Shown one piece after another: positions 9,801-17,272 of a stretch of 64,000 bases of DNA. This DNA is from Pseudomonas sp. AL03 (GTDB lineage Bacteria; Pseudomonadota; Gammaproteobacteria; Pseudomonadales; Pseudomonadaceae). The stretch's first letter is position 1. Each line of letters opens with the position of its first letter. The stretch is from the NCBI RefSeq assembly GCF_029960815.1, contig NZ_JASBRE010000022.1:1-64000 (forward strand), written 5' to 3'. The notes beneath the pieces are model-generated. The model worked only from the letters and a program-made list of their open reading frames with translations, was not told the origin of the DNA and ran no database searches. The position numbers and the translations under genes were made by a program.

Positions 9801-10505
9801 GATCAACGCTTGCTCAGCCATCAGGCCCAGCACAATGGCAACCTCGACGCCGAACAACTGGCGACCGCGCTCACCGACCTGCAAACCCTGTCCGCTGCCA
9901 TCGAACACCGTTGCGCCGAACTGCGCGCCGAACAGGCCGAGGATCAGCGCCGGCAAAACGCCAATCAGGCTCTCGCGCAGCGGATCGCCGACGCCTACAC
10001 CGAGTACCAGCGCTGGGCACGTTTGAATGCATTGATTGGTTCGGCCACGGGCGACACTTTCCGCAAGATCGCGCAAGCCTACAACCTCGACCTGCTGGTG
10101 CATCACGCCAACGTTCAGTTGCGGCAACTGGTGCGGCGCTATCGCCTGAAACGCGGCGGCAGCATGCTCGGGTTGTTGGTGATGGACACCGAGATGGGTG
10201 ATGAACTGCGTTCGGTGCATTCGCTGTCCGGCGGTGAGACATTCCTCGTGTCGCTGGCCCTGGCCTTGGGCCTGGCATCAATGGCGTCGAGCACACTGAA
10301 AATTGAATCGCTGTTCATCGACGAAGGCTTTGGCAGCCTTGATCCGGAATCTCTGCAACTGGCCATGGACGCCTTGGATGGCTTGCAAGCGCAGGGACGA
10401 AAAGTCGCGGTGATTTCACACGTGCAGGAAATGCATGAGCGGATTCCGGTGCAGATTCAGGTCCGCCGTCAGGGCAACGGCCTGAGTACCCTGGAGGTGA
10501 AATGA
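6864..10505 (+). CDS. sbcC: Exonuclease SbcCD subunit C (SMC-like ATPase)
   Basis: SbcC is the Rad50-like ATPase arm of SbcCD and bridges DNA ends while controlling the SbcD nuclease. The 1213-residue protein has Walker A GPTGAGKS at residues 37–44, very long Gln/Glu/Arg-rich coiled coils on both sides of a zinc hook CPVC at 605–608, signature LSGGE at about 1121–1125 and Walker B with FIDEGFGSLD at about 1150. Its length is within the family range. It starts at the 4-bp overlap with sbcD and itself overlaps the GST gene by 4 bp. Confidence 0.95.
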   Translation: MKILAIRLKNLASLAGPFEIDFTAEPLASAGLFAITGPTGAGKSTLLDALCLALFGAVPRLSSAQVSAKAPDADGEISTGDPRTLLRRGTGEGYAEVDFVGIDGRRYRARWEANRAREKAGGKLQASRQSLRDIDLDQLLASQKVEFKTQLEAVLGLNFEQFTRAVLLAQSEFSAFLKANDNERSELLEKLTDTALYTRLGRRAFDKTKEAREAHKLLQDQATGVTPLLPEARAELDERFNEAQQQLKTQQAQLKQLELQHTWLKDLRQLQDEQQSATEQLQSAQQHWDGLAGERLKLTRLEQLAPQRHQFARKTELTAQLKPLTAQISQHTQQQTELSQRQAQLELSLGAAQTALVEAQSQHTSSAPLLRQAFEEQSTVARLVKDVGLSADLKQQAELACTQGQSTIQGVLDQQKQVASRLEQIATALEQSTPLAPLSNAWNAYRDRLQQLMLVGNRLNKGQAELAALEHSAARAAEDLSTQRQSLEVLYKEAGAEPEAVAEQIQILGSLLQDNRKQQRAFEELTRLWASQQELDKRASELQQRQLTAQQERERLTQDGVKAKNELAVAEQTLTVTRELLERQRLARSASVEELREQLQDDQPCPVCGSPDHPYHQPEALLQSLGRHDESEQANAQKAVDLLKEKLTDLRTEVGGVIAQQKELLQQQEQLATQQQSLAPSLEAHPLSAQLLTHDALKRDAWLAQQSNQLNQSITQDEQRQTALLTLQQDAARLQQQLRSAEAASQQASQHLVNQQRELSSDRQRLDEELTAFSTLLPADTLQALRNEPAATFMQLDRQIAQRLEQLDQQRDELSEQQQRQQTLEKEQDRQLTRVQHLETARQQFTALADQQQACQQKMTQLLGKHTSAEQWQQQLDQAVEQARNAETTANQELQTVRTRRVQLGAELKAQQDRSQALQTEDRELSGKIADWRALHPELDDGGLEDLLSVNDQQVSELRQQLQHSEKAIEQANVLLQERDQRLLSHQAQHNGNLDAEQLATALTDLQTLSAAIEHRCAELRAEQAEDQRRQNANQALAQRIADAYTEYQRWARLNALIGSATGDTFRKIAQAYNLDLLVHHANVQLRQLVRRYRLKRGGSMLGLLVMDTEMGDELRSVHSLSGGETFLVSLALALGLASMASSTLKIESLFIDEGFGSLDPESLQLAMDALDGLQAQGRKVAVISHVQEMHERIPVQIQVRRQGNGLSTLEVK

Positions 10506-11098
10506 ATACGCTGTATTCCTTCCGCCGCTGCCCCTACGCGATGCGGGCGCGCATGGCGCTGCGCTATTCAGGGGTTACGGTGAACATTGTTGAGGTCAGC
10601 CTCAAGGCCAAGCCTGCCGAAATGCTCGCGCTGTCGAGCAAAGGCACGGTGCCGGTGCTGAGCGTCGACGGTCAGGTGATCGATGAAAGCCTGGCGATCA
10701 TGCACTGGGCTTTGGCGCAGAACGATCCAAAGGATTGGTTGCTCAAGGATGATCCTGTCGGGCAGCGACACATCGCCGGGCTGATCGAAGAAAACGATCA
10801 GGTGTTCAAGCTGCACCTGAATCGCTACAAGTACGCCGAACGCTATCCCGAGCAGCCGATGACGTTCTATCGTGCCGAGGGCGAGGTGTTTTTGCGCAGG
10901 CTCGAGGAGTTGCTGGAGGGACGCGACTACTTGCTTGCCGAGCATCCGAGTCTGGCGGACGTGGCGCTGATGCCGTTCGTGCGGCAATTCGCCCATGTAG
11001 ATCGCGAGTGGTTCGGGCAGACGCCCTATCGGCGTTTGCAGGCCTGGTTGCAGCGGTTTCTGGCGTCGGAGTTATTTACTGGCGTGATGCAGAAATAA
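10502..11098 (+). CDS. Glutathione S-transferase family protein
   Basis: The 198-residue protein has a thioredoxin-fold N-terminal half beginning MNTLYSFRRCPYAMRARMAL, in which the CPYAMRAR motif (Cys10) is the expected active-site/glutathione loop. The cis-Pro segment GTVPVL and the DESLAIMHWAL segment complete a GST N-domain. The C-terminal half is all-helical with the LADVALMPFVRQF motif of the GST C-domain. It is the third gene of the sbcDC operon, overlapping sbcC by ATGA. The cellular substrate cannot be read from sequence; a role in thiol or oxidative stress handling alongside DNA repair is only inferred from position. Confidence 0.85.
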   Translation: MNTLYSFRRCPYAMRARMALRYSGVTVNIVEVSLKAKPAEMLALSSKGTVPVLSVDGQVIDESLAIMHWALAQNDPKDWLLKDDPVGQRHIAGLIEENDQVFKLHLNRYKYAERYPEQPMTFYRAEGEVFLRRLEELLEGRDYLLAEHPSLADVALMPFVRQFAHVDREWFGQTPYRRLQAWLQRFLASELFTGVMQK

Positions 11099-11168
11099 CC
11101 GACTCACGCCAACACAACTCATCAACCGCTCGCGGGCCGCATCGGGCTCGTCTGGAACGGGCAACGCG

Positions 11169-11245
11169 TTATGCAGGAGCGACATCACTCAGGGTTTCTC
11201 GAAGCTTTCAGCTCGATCGGCGCAAGTGACTTCGCTCCTGCATAA
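11169..11245. repeat. Long imperfect inverted repeat (REPIN-like), 3' of the GST gene
   Basis: Arms of 21 bp at 11169–11189 and 11225–11245 pair with two mismatches, around a 35-bp loop. The arm core GCAGGAGCGA recalls Pseudomonas REP sequences. It lies between the 3' ends of the GST gene and the leftward small secreted-protein gene, so it may also terminate transcription from both sides. No T-run follows. Confidence 0.65.
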
Positions 11246-11264
11246 AAGGTGCAGGGTTCAAATT

Positions 11265-11444
11265 TCAGGCTTGGGTCTTGTGATCCAGAGCCGCGTAAAA
11301 GTTGGCGCTCTGTTGCAGGTACTTCTGGGTGTAGCTTTGCGCGTGGGATTTTTTGTCGCTGATTTCAATGTTGGCGCTGGCTGGCAGAGCAACAGTGGCA
11401 GAGATAGCGGAAGCAGCGATTACGGAGAAGAGATTAAAGTTCAT
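11265..11444 (-). CDS. Small secreted protein of unknown function
   Basis: A 59-residue protein starting at the ATG at 11444, with GAGGAA 7 bases upstream. Residues 1–24 form a clear signal peptide (hydrophobic core, ending PASA before Asn25). The mature ~35-residue peptide is polar and aromatic, with KKSHAQSYTQKYLQQSANFY, and has no cysteine. It stands alone between an inverted repeat and the lactonase-like gene. I do not recognise a family; periplasmic or secreted location is inferred from the signal peptide. Confidence 0.6.
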   Translation of the reverse strand: MNFNLFSVIAASAISATVALPASANIEISDKKSHAQSYTQKYLQQSANFYAALDHKTQA

Positions 11445-11571
11445 GGCGGTATTCCTCGGATTCAGTTGGCTTGTTTGCCCGGTGGGGCCGTGAAGCAAAC
11501 TTAACCGTCAAGGTTGGCGCCTTGAAATCTTTTGTAGTATTAGCAGATATCAGCGTCATTAATAGAAGGAT

Positions 11572-11596
11572 GCAGGCCCCATCAACCGGGGCCTGC
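11572..11596 (-). terminator. Hairpin terminator after the lactonase-like gene
   Basis: A perfect 9-bp stem, GCAGGCCCC with GGGGCCTGC, encloses a 7-base loop directly 3' of the leftward gene ending at 11600. The T-rich stretch beyond it on the minus strand is weak. Confidence 0.6.
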
Positions 11597-11599
11597 GGC

Positions 11600-12769
11600 C
11601 TATTGACGCACCAGGAACTTGAGGTCGCTCGGGGCATCCATCGGCAGTTTTTGCACGGTTTTACCCAGCAAACCGCTCTTGGCATCGCGCTCGACGACAA
11701 CAATCTGGTTACTTTTCTGGTTGGCGATCAACACGAACTTGCCACTCGGGTCGAGGCAGAACTCACGCGGGTGATCGCCCTCCACGGCCCGTCGCTGAAG
11801 TTCTTTGAGGTGGCCGGTCGCAGGATCGATGGCGAACACCAGCAGCTGATTGGCGGTGCCACGGTTGCTGACGTAAAGGAACTTGCCATCCTGCGACGCG
11901 TGAAGCGCAGCGGCTGCCTTGTCCGAAGTGGGTTGACCCGTCGCCAATTCGACCATTTGCGTTTGCTCGAGTTTGCCGTCCTTGTAGTCGAACACCGCGA
12001 CCTGCGCGCTCATTTCCATGATCAACCACGCGTGTTTGCCATCGGCGCTGAACAGCAAATGACGCGGCCCGCTGCCGGGTGGCAACTGGACGGACGCCGG
12101 TGTAGCGGCGGTCAATGGCAGTTCCGGGTTGGCCTTGGGGTCGAAGCGGTAGACAAAGACCTTGTCGGCGCCCAAGTCATTGGAGAACACATACTTGCCG
12201 TCCGGCGACGAAACCGTCGAATGCACGTGCGCCGACATCTGCCGCTCGGGATTAACCCGGCTGGACGGATGGCTGCTCATCTGCACCACCGAATTGAGCT
12301 GGCCTTCGGCGCCCACCGGCAACACCGCCAGGGTGCCACCCGGATCTTCAGCCACCGAATAGTTGCTGACAAACAGGTGACTGGCTTCAAGGCTGAGGCT
12401 CGAATGAGTCGGCTCGTTGCCCAGGCTCTGCACCTGATTGATCGGGCTCAGCGCATGGGTTTTGGGATCGATCGCATAGCTGCTGACGCGCCCTACAGGA
12501 TCGGTCTGTCCCGGGCCGTTTTCGTTGACCACGAAAAGGTGACGCTGATCCTTGGACAGGGTCAGCCAGGACGGGTTTTCACTCTTGACCACTTGCAGCG
12601 GCTTGGCATTGATCTGCCCGGTGGCGGCGTCGAAGTTCAGGCGATAAATCCCTTGGCTCTGACCGGCCGTGTAGGAACCGACCAGCAACTGATAGACCTC
12701 GGCCGACGCGGCCTGAACGCCCATCGCACCGACGCTGCCGGCGATCAACAGCGGCCAGAGCTTACGCAT
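11600..12769 (-). CDS. Exported lactonase-family (7-bladed beta-propeller) protein
   Basis: A 389-residue protein resembling YbhE-type 6-phosphogluconolactonase, a seven-bladed propeller of the lactonase family that opens sugar lactones. Repeated blade motifs are visible, including PSWLTLSKDQRHLFVVNE, GPRHLLFSADGKHAWLI, DGKFLYVSNRG and HPREFCLDPSGKFVLIANQ. Unlike cytosolic YbhE it starts with a signal peptide, MRKLWPLLIAGSVGAMGVQA, so it acts in the periplasm or beyond. The start at 12769 overlaps the preceding DUF5629-like gene by 8 bp. Because a sugar-acid pathway gene cluster lies just upstream on the same strand, it may supply sugar acids from lactones, but the palindrome at 13110–13142 separates the transcripts. 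The substrate is unknown. Confidence 0.75.
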   Translation of the reverse strand: MRKLWPLLIAGSVGAMGVQAASAEVYQLLVGSYTAGQSQGIYRLNFDAATGQINAKPLQVVKSENPSWLTLSKDQRHLFVVNENGPGQTDPVGRVSSYAIDPKTHALSPINQVQSLGNEPTHSSLSLEASHLFVSNYSVAEDPGGTLAVLPVGAEGQLNSVVQMSSHPSSRVNPERQMSAHVHSTVSSPDGKYVFSNDLGADKVFVYRFDPKANPELPLTAATPASVQLPPGSGPRHLLFSADGKHAWLIMEMSAQVAVFDYKDGKLEQTQMVELATGQPTSDKAAAALHASQDGKFLYVSNRGTANQLLVFAIDPATGHLKELQRRAVEGDHPREFCLDPSGKFVLIANQKSNQIVVVERDAKSGLLGKTVQKLPMDAPSDLKFLVRQ

Positions 12770-13058
12770 CCTCTTTCGCTTCTTCCTCGTCGTCACCACC
12801 GCGGAACGCGGTCATGCACACCAGCCGGTGTTCGCCGGAATCACCGGTGATGACCCAGCTTTGCAGGGTTGGATCGAAGGTCGCTGCCTGAATCTGCGCC
12901 GGGGTAAACTCCCAGTGCTTGGCTGCCCGGCCGTCCATGCATTCGATGTGCAGGTTGTCGAACTCATCAAGGGAGAATTCGAAGGCGTGCAGCCCGTCGA
13001 TTTCCACCATGTCACAGTGTTCGAGTGTGTAGAGCAAGGTGTCGGTAGCGGCAGTCAT
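12762..13058 (-). CDS. Small DUF5629-like protein
   Basis: A 98-residue acidic protein read from the ATG at 13058 (MTAATDTLLYTLEHCDMVEI). It is soluble, with alternating beta-like segments and an extremely acidic tail GGDDEEEAKEDA. I associate it with the Pseudomonas DUF5629 family from memory. Function is unknown. It overlaps the lactonase-like gene by 8 bp, implying co-translation. An upstream in-frame ATG at 13109 is less likely because it begins inside the shared repeat. Confidence 0.6.
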   Translation of the reverse strand: MTAATDTLLYTLEHCDMVEIDGLHAFEFSLDEFDNLHIECMDGRAAKHWEFTPAQIQAATFDPTLQSWVITGDSGEHRLVCMTAFRGGDDEEEAKEDA

Positions 13059-13109
13059 GGCAGTAATCTTTGAATGGGAAAAACGCAATGATAGCTCATC
13101 ACACCGCAA

Positions 13110-13142
13110 TGATCGTTCCCACGCTCTGCGTGGGAACGATCA
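13110..13142. repeat. Perfect 15-bp-stem palindromic repeat
   Basis: TGATCGTTCCCACGC and its exact reverse complement flank the 3-base loop TCT. This hairpin, centred on CCCACGC-TCT-GCGTGGG, is a familiar dispersed palindrome in Pseudomonas. Here it sits at the 3' end of the KGSA dehydrogenase gene and before the DUF5629-like gene, where it may end or stabilise transcripts. Confidence 0.8.
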
Positions 13143-13151
13143 GTCAGCGGA

Positions 13152-14732
13152 TCACAGCGCGTCGCGCAAGGGTTGGCCGTCCACCAAGCGCTGGATTCGC
13201 AACGGATTGCCATTCTTCAACGCATCCGGCAGCAAACTGTCGGGGTAGTTCTGGAAGCACACCGGGCGCAGGAAACGGTCGATGGCCAAGGTGCCCACCG
13301 ACGTGCCCCGAGCATCGGAAGTTGCCGGATACGGCCCACCGTGGACCATCGAGTCGCAGACTTCCACGCCAGTCGGATAACCGTTGAGCAGGATCCGTCC
13401 GACCTTCTGTTCCAGCAATGGCGTCAGCTCGCCGAATTGCTCGAAGTCCGCCGGCTCGCCAATGATCGTCGCCGTCAGCTGCCCGTGCAGGCCGTTCAAC
13501 GCGGCACTGAGTTGTGCCGTATTGGCAACTTCTACGAACACCGTGGTCGGGCCGAACACTTCTTCCTGCAGCACTTCATCGCCATTGATCAACAGGCTGA
13601 CATCGGCTTTGAACAGTTGCGGCTGGGCCTGATTGCCCTGCTGTGCCTGACCGGTCAGATGCTTGATGCCCGGATGAGCGAGTAGTTTTTGCAGACCTTT
13701 GCCATAGCTGCTCAAGGTCCCGGCATTGAGCATGGTTTGCGCGGGTTGATCGCCCATCAGTCCAGCCACCTGTTGCACAAACGCGCTGAACTGCGGCGAA
13801 CGAATACCGATGACCAGACCCGGATTGGTACAGAACTGACCGCAGCCTTGAACCACCGAGGCCGTCAGGTCCCGAGCGACAGTTTCTGACCGAATCTCAA
13901 GCGCCTGCGGCAAAACGATCACCGGGTTGATGCTCGACATCTCGGCGAACACCGGGATTGGCTGCGCACGTGCAGCGGCCATGTCGCACAACGCACGTCC
14001 GCCCTTCAGCGAGCCGGTAAAGCCAACCGCCTGAATTGCCGGATGCTTGACCAGCGCTTCGCCAACCCCACCACCGTAGATCATGTTGAACACGCCGGCG
14101 GGCATGCCGGTTTTTTTCACCGCGCGAATGATCGCGTTCGCTACTTGTTCGGCCGTTGCCATGTGACCGCTGTGGGCCTTGAACACCACCGGGCAACCGG
14201 CGGCCAACGCCGACGCGGTGTCGCCGCCAGCCGTGGAGAACGCTAAAGGAAAGTTACTGGCGCCAAACACGGCAACCGGTCCGAGGCCGATGCGGTACTG
14301 ACGCAAGTCCGGACGCGGCAACGGTTTGCGCTCAGGCAACGCCTGATCGATCCGCGCACCGTAGAAATCACCGCGACGCAGCACGTTGGCGAACAGACGC
14401 ATCTGGCCGCTGGTGCGACCGCGTTCGCCTTGAATCCGTGCGGCGGGCAGCGCGGTTTCGCGGCAGACCACCGCAACAAAGTCATCGCCCAGCGCGTCCA
14501 GTTCATTGGCAACCGCATCGAGAAATTGCGCACGACGTTCGGCGCTCAAGCTGCGATACGTCGGATAAGCCGCGGCGGCAGCCTTGGCAGCGGCATCGAC
14601 TTCTTCCGGGGTCGCCTGGGAGAAATAGTACGGCAACGCTTCGCCGGTGCTGGCGTCGACGCTCTGTAGTTTGAGCTGGCCGGCCGCACTGCGCTGACCG
14701 CCGATGTAGTTGTGACCAAGAATCTGGGGCAT
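13152..14732 (-). CDS. Alpha-ketoglutarate semialdehyde dehydrogenase (NADP+ aldehyde dehydrogenase)
   Basis: A 526-residue aldehyde dehydrogenase. The start at 14732 has GAGGAG 6 bases upstream and gives MPQILGHNYIGGQRS. It shows the cofactor-binding GASNFPLAFS segment, GFTGSLKGG, catalytic Glu264 in FAEMSS and nucleophile Cys301 in GQFCTNPG. This pattern belongs to the KGSA dehydrogenase branch (EC 1.2.1.26), which oxidises alpha-ketoglutarate semialdehyde to alpha-ketoglutarate. It follows the AraD1-like gene by 10 bp, giving the last step of a non-phosphorylative sugar-acid route. Confidence 0.88.
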   Translation of the reverse strand: MPQILGHNYIGGQRSAAGQLKLQSVDASTGEALPYYFSQATPEEVDAAAKAAAAAYPTYRSLSAERRAQFLDAVANELDALGDDFVAVVCRETALPAARIQGERGRTSGQMRLFANVLRRGDFYGARIDQALPERKPLPRPDLRQYRIGLGPVAVFGASNFPLAFSTAGGDTASALAAGCPVVFKAHSGHMATAEQVANAIIRAVKKTGMPAGVFNMIYGGGVGEALVKHPAIQAVGFTGSLKGGRALCDMAAARAQPIPVFAEMSSINPVIVLPQALEIRSETVARDLTASVVQGCGQFCTNPGLVIGIRSPQFSAFVQQVAGLMGDQPAQTMLNAGTLSSYGKGLQKLLAHPGIKHLTGQAQQGNQAQPQLFKADVSLLINGDEVLQEEVFGPTTVFVEVANTAQLSAALNGLHGQLTATIIGEPADFEQFGELTPLLEQKVGRILLNGYPTGVEVCDSMVHGGPYPATSDARGTSVGTLAIDRFLRPVCFQNYPDSLLPDALKNGNPLRIQRLVDGQPLRDAL

Positions 14733-14742
14733 GGGTATCTCC

Positions 14743-15735
14743 TCAAAGGGTGCCGACGGTGCCGGGCTCGAACGCCGCTTCAACCGGTGCAATACCGTTG
14801 ATCAACGGTGCACCGAACTCGGTCTGACTGATCTCGAACACGTCACCCGGCTGGGTGCGAATGCCGTCGGCAAAGGACAGGGTCGCGGTGCCGAAAAAGT
14901 GAATGTGCACATCGCCCGGACGCAGGAACTGGCTGTACTTGAAATGGTGGTACTCGAGGTTTTCCAGGCTGTGGCACATGTTGGCCTCGCCACTGAGAAA
15001 CTCGTTCTGCCACAGCACCTCGCCGTCACGCAGAATGCGACTGGTGCCCGCCAGATGCTGAGGCAGTTCCCCGACCCGAAGTTCCGGGCCATAACTGCAA
15101 CTGCGCAATTTAGAGTGCGCCAGGTACAGGTAATTCTTGCGTTCCATTACATGATCGGAGAACTCGTTACCCACTGCGAAACCAAGTCGATATGGCTTGC
15201 CGTCGTGGCCGATGACGTAGAGGCCGCTGAGTTCTGGTTCCTCCCCCGCGTCTTCGGCAAACGGTGGCAGCGGGAACGGTTGGCCCGGTCGAACGACAAT
15301 GCTGCCGTCACCTTTGTAGAACCATTCCGGTTGCACACCGGCCCGCCCCGCGGCTGGTTTGCCGCCCTCCACGCCCCATTTGAAGATGCGCATGGTGTCG
15401 GTCATCGCGGCTTCGTCGCCGACTTGCTGATGCATTTTGTCCCGGGCCGAGGCGCTGCCCAAGTGAGTCAGGCCCGTGCCGCTGACTAGCATGTGCGCCG
15501 GATCCGGGTGATCCAGAGGCGGCAGGATACGCAACGTGGCCAACAGTTCTGCATAGTCATGGCTGATGCCCAGGCCCAGGGTGTTCACCTGTTGCTCAAG
15601 ATTGACGCCCGCCTCGATCGCCGCCAACGCCAGGTCGCGAACCGTGCGCGCGTCCTGCACTTCGCGCACCAGACCGTCCTCGACCACGCCAACCCGGCGC
15701 TCGCCGTTACTCAATTCGAACTGAACTAAACGCAT
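14743..15735 (-). CDS. AraD1/GguC-type fumarylacetoacetase-fold protein, probable 2-keto-3-deoxy sugar acid dehydratase
   Basis: A 330-residue protein beginning MRLVQFELSNGERRVGVV. Its core, with ELSGLYVIG, GFAVGNEFSDHVMERKNYLYLAHSKL (read in two parts) and RPGDVHIHFFGTATLSFADG, is typical of fumarylacetoacetate-hydrolase-fold proteins of the AraD1/GguC group. Related FAH-fold enzymes (XylX) dehydrate 2-keto-3-deoxypentonates. Lying between a KGSA dehydrogenase gene and a sugar transporter gene, and opposite an IlvD/Edd dehydratase, it most likely turns 2-keto-3-deoxypentonate into alpha-ketoglutarate semialdehyde. The exact sugar isomer cannot be told. Confidence 0.75.
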   Translation of the reverse strand: MRLVQFELSNGERRVGVVEDGLVREVQDARTVRDLALAAIEAGVNLEQQVNTLGLGISHDYAELLATLRILPPLDHPDPAHMLVSGTGLTHLGSASARDKMHQQVGDEAAMTDTMRIFKWGVEGGKPAAGRAGVQPEWFYKGDGSIVVRPGQPFPLPPFAEDAGEEPELSGLYVIGHDGKPYRLGFAVGNEFSDHVMERKNYLYLAHSKLRSCSYGPELRVGELPQHLAGTSRILRDGEVLWQNEFLSGEANMCHSLENLEYHHFKYSQFLRPGDVHIHFFGTATLSFADGIRTQPGDVFEISQTEFGAPLINGIAPVEAAFEPGTVGTL

Positions 15736-15756
15736 GAACCTTCTCCTGTTTGCAGA

Positions 15757-17079
15757 TTAAGTGCGGGTAGCGCCACGGGCGCTGGCAGCGAACTGGTCGG
15801 CCGGTAGTACGTGCTTGCGTTCCAGCAGGCGATAGACCACACCGGTCAACACCAGCCCGAACACCATCACGCAGGACAAGAAGTACAGACCCGAAGCCAG
15901 GTTGCCGGTGTATTCCTTGAGCGCGCCGATCACGAACGGACCGATGTAGCCGCCGAGGTTGCCCACCGAGTTGATCAACGCGATTCCGGCCGCCGCACTG
16001 GCCCCGGCAAAGAAGCGGCCCGGCAGGGTCCAGAACACCGCGGTGCAGGAAAACAGCGCGAAGGCCACCAGGCACAACGCCGCCAGTTGCAGCATCGGCA
16101 CCGTCAGCCAGGCGCTGAAGAACAGGCCGATGGCACCCAATACGTAAAGCACCGCCAAGTGGCCGTACCGATCATTCAAGCGGTCGGAACTGCGCGGAAT
16201 GATCAGCAACCCGATGATCCCGAAGATGTACGGCACCGACGACACGAAGCCAGTCATCAGATCCGTGCCACCGAACTGCTTGATCAGGGTCGGCAGCCAC
16301 AAGCCCAGGCCGTAAATGCTCAGGGTCACCGGCAGATAGAACAGCGCCAGCAACAACACCCGTTTGTCCTTGAGGGCGTGCAACGGATTGCCGTGGCGAG
16401 TCTGGCCGTATGCCTCGAGATCCTTTTTCAGTTCGCCGGTCAGCCAGTCCTTTTCGGCCTGGTCCATCCACTTCACCTGTTTCGGGCCGTCCGGCAGCCA
16501 ACGCAGCACCGGCCAGGTCAACAGGATTGCCGGGGTACCGATGACGATGAACAGCCACTGCCAGCCATGCAGGCCAAGAATGCCGTCCATGCCAAGCAGA
16601 CCGCCGGACACCGGGCCGGTGATGAGCATGGCGATGGGTTGGGAAAGGATGAACAGTCCAAGGATCTTGCCGCGATGGCGCACCGGGAACCATTGGGTGA
16701 TGTAGTAGAGAACGCCCGGAAAGAACCCGGCTTCCGCCGCACCGAGCAGAAAGCGCATCACATAGAAACTGTGCGGCCCCTGGACGAAGGCCATGCCGAT
16801 GGTGATGGCGCCCCAGGTGACCATGATCCGCGCGAACCAGCGTCGCGCGCCGAAGCGATCGAGCATCAGGTTACTGGGGATTTCCAGCAGGAAATAGCCA
16901 ATGAAAAACAGCCCGGCACCCAGCCCGTAAGCCGCGTCACCGATACCGAGGTCAGCGCCCATGTGCAACTTGGCGAAGCCTACGGCGGAGCGATCCACAT
17001 AGGCGATCAGGTACAGCAGGATCAGGAAGGGAATCAGTTTCAGCGTGATGCGACGAATAAGCCGCAGTTCCTGGCTCAT
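15757..17079 (-). CDS. MFS transporter, anion:cation symporter family (sugar acid uptake)
   Basis: A 440-residue membrane protein with twelve predicted helices and a cytoplasmic loop between helices 6 and 7 (WLPDGPKQVKWMDQAEKDWL). The N-terminal LIAYVDRSAVGFAKLHM and the LLEIPSNLMLDRFGARRWF motif are characteristic of the ACS family, which takes up tartrate, glucarate, galactonate and similar acids. It is the first gene of the leftward operon, 21 bp before the AraD1-like gene, and is divergent from the dehydratase gene. It probably imports the pathway's sugar acid. Confidence 0.85.
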   Translation of the reverse strand: MSQELRLIRRITLKLIPFLILLYLIAYVDRSAVGFAKLHMGADLGIGDAAYGLGAGLFFIGYFLLEIPSNLMLDRFGARRWFARIMVTWGAITIGMAFVQGPHSFYVMRFLLGAAEAGFFPGVLYYITQWFPVRHRGKILGLFILSQPIAMLITGPVSGGLLGMDGILGLHGWQWLFIVIGTPAILLTWPVLRWLPDGPKQVKWMDQAEKDWLTGELKKDLEAYGQTRHGNPLHALKDKRVLLLALFYLPVTLSIYGLGLWLPTLIKQFGGTDLMTGFVSSVPYIFGIIGLLIIPRSSDRLNDRYGHLAVLYVLGAIGLFFSAWLTVPMLQLAALCLVAFALFSCTAVFWTLPGRFFAGASAAAGIALINSVGNLGGYIGPFVIGALKEYTGNLASGLYFLSCVMVFGLVLTGVVYRLLERKHVLPADQFAASARGATRT

Positions 17080-17171
17080 GAGATCGGTCTCCGATTGTTG
17101 TTGTTATAGAACCTCGGGGGACGCCTCTCGTGGAAAACCGCCAGGGTCATCCCTCCGTTGCAACGGACTAT

Positions 17172-17184
17172 ATAGTATTACTAT
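17172..17184. promoter_or_regulatory. FadR/GntR-type operator-like palindrome 1
   Basis: ATAGTATTACTAT is a perfect 13-bp palindrome (6-bp arms, central T). Its core TAGTATTACTA fits the FadR-subfamily pattern T-N-GT-N3-AC-N-A. It lies about 93 bp upstream of the MFS transporter gene in the divergent promoter region. The FadR-type regulator at 19111–19830 is the obvious candidate to bind it. Confidence 0.65.
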
Positions 17185-17246
17185 TTATGCAACAACACTT
17201 CCAAACGGTCGAATTAGAGCTTATGTTACGCCTCATCCCGAACAAT

Positions 17247-17259
17247 ATAGTCATACAAT
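17247..17259. promoter_or_regulatory. FadR/GntR-type operator-like palindrome 2
   Basis: ATAGTCATACAAT is an imperfect second copy of the site at 17172–17184; its core TAGTCATACAA also fits T-N-GT-N3-AC-N-A. It ends 13 bp before the dehydratase ATG, a position where a bound repressor would block transcription or translation start. The site centres are 75 bp apart. Confidence 0.6.
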
Positions 17260-17272
17260 AAGAGAACCGATC

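Noticed and set aside
8937..10220. A 427-codon open frame antisense to sbcC
   Set aside because: It is complementary to the Gln-rich coiled coil of sbcC, whose codon bias leaves the opposite strand open; there is no ribosome-binding site or family match.
11250..11275. GGTTCAAAT resembling a tRNA T-loop
   Set aside because: No acceptor stem, anticodon arm or D-arm can be built around it.
11471..12850. A 459-codon open frame opposite the lactonase-like gene
   Set aside because: It shadows a clear signal-peptide-bearing propeller gene on the minus strand and encodes a low-complexity His/Arg/Gly-rich product.
15811..17109. A 432-codon open frame opposite the MFS transporter
   Set aside because: The sequence is the highly hydrophilic mirror image of transmembrane helices and has no known domain.
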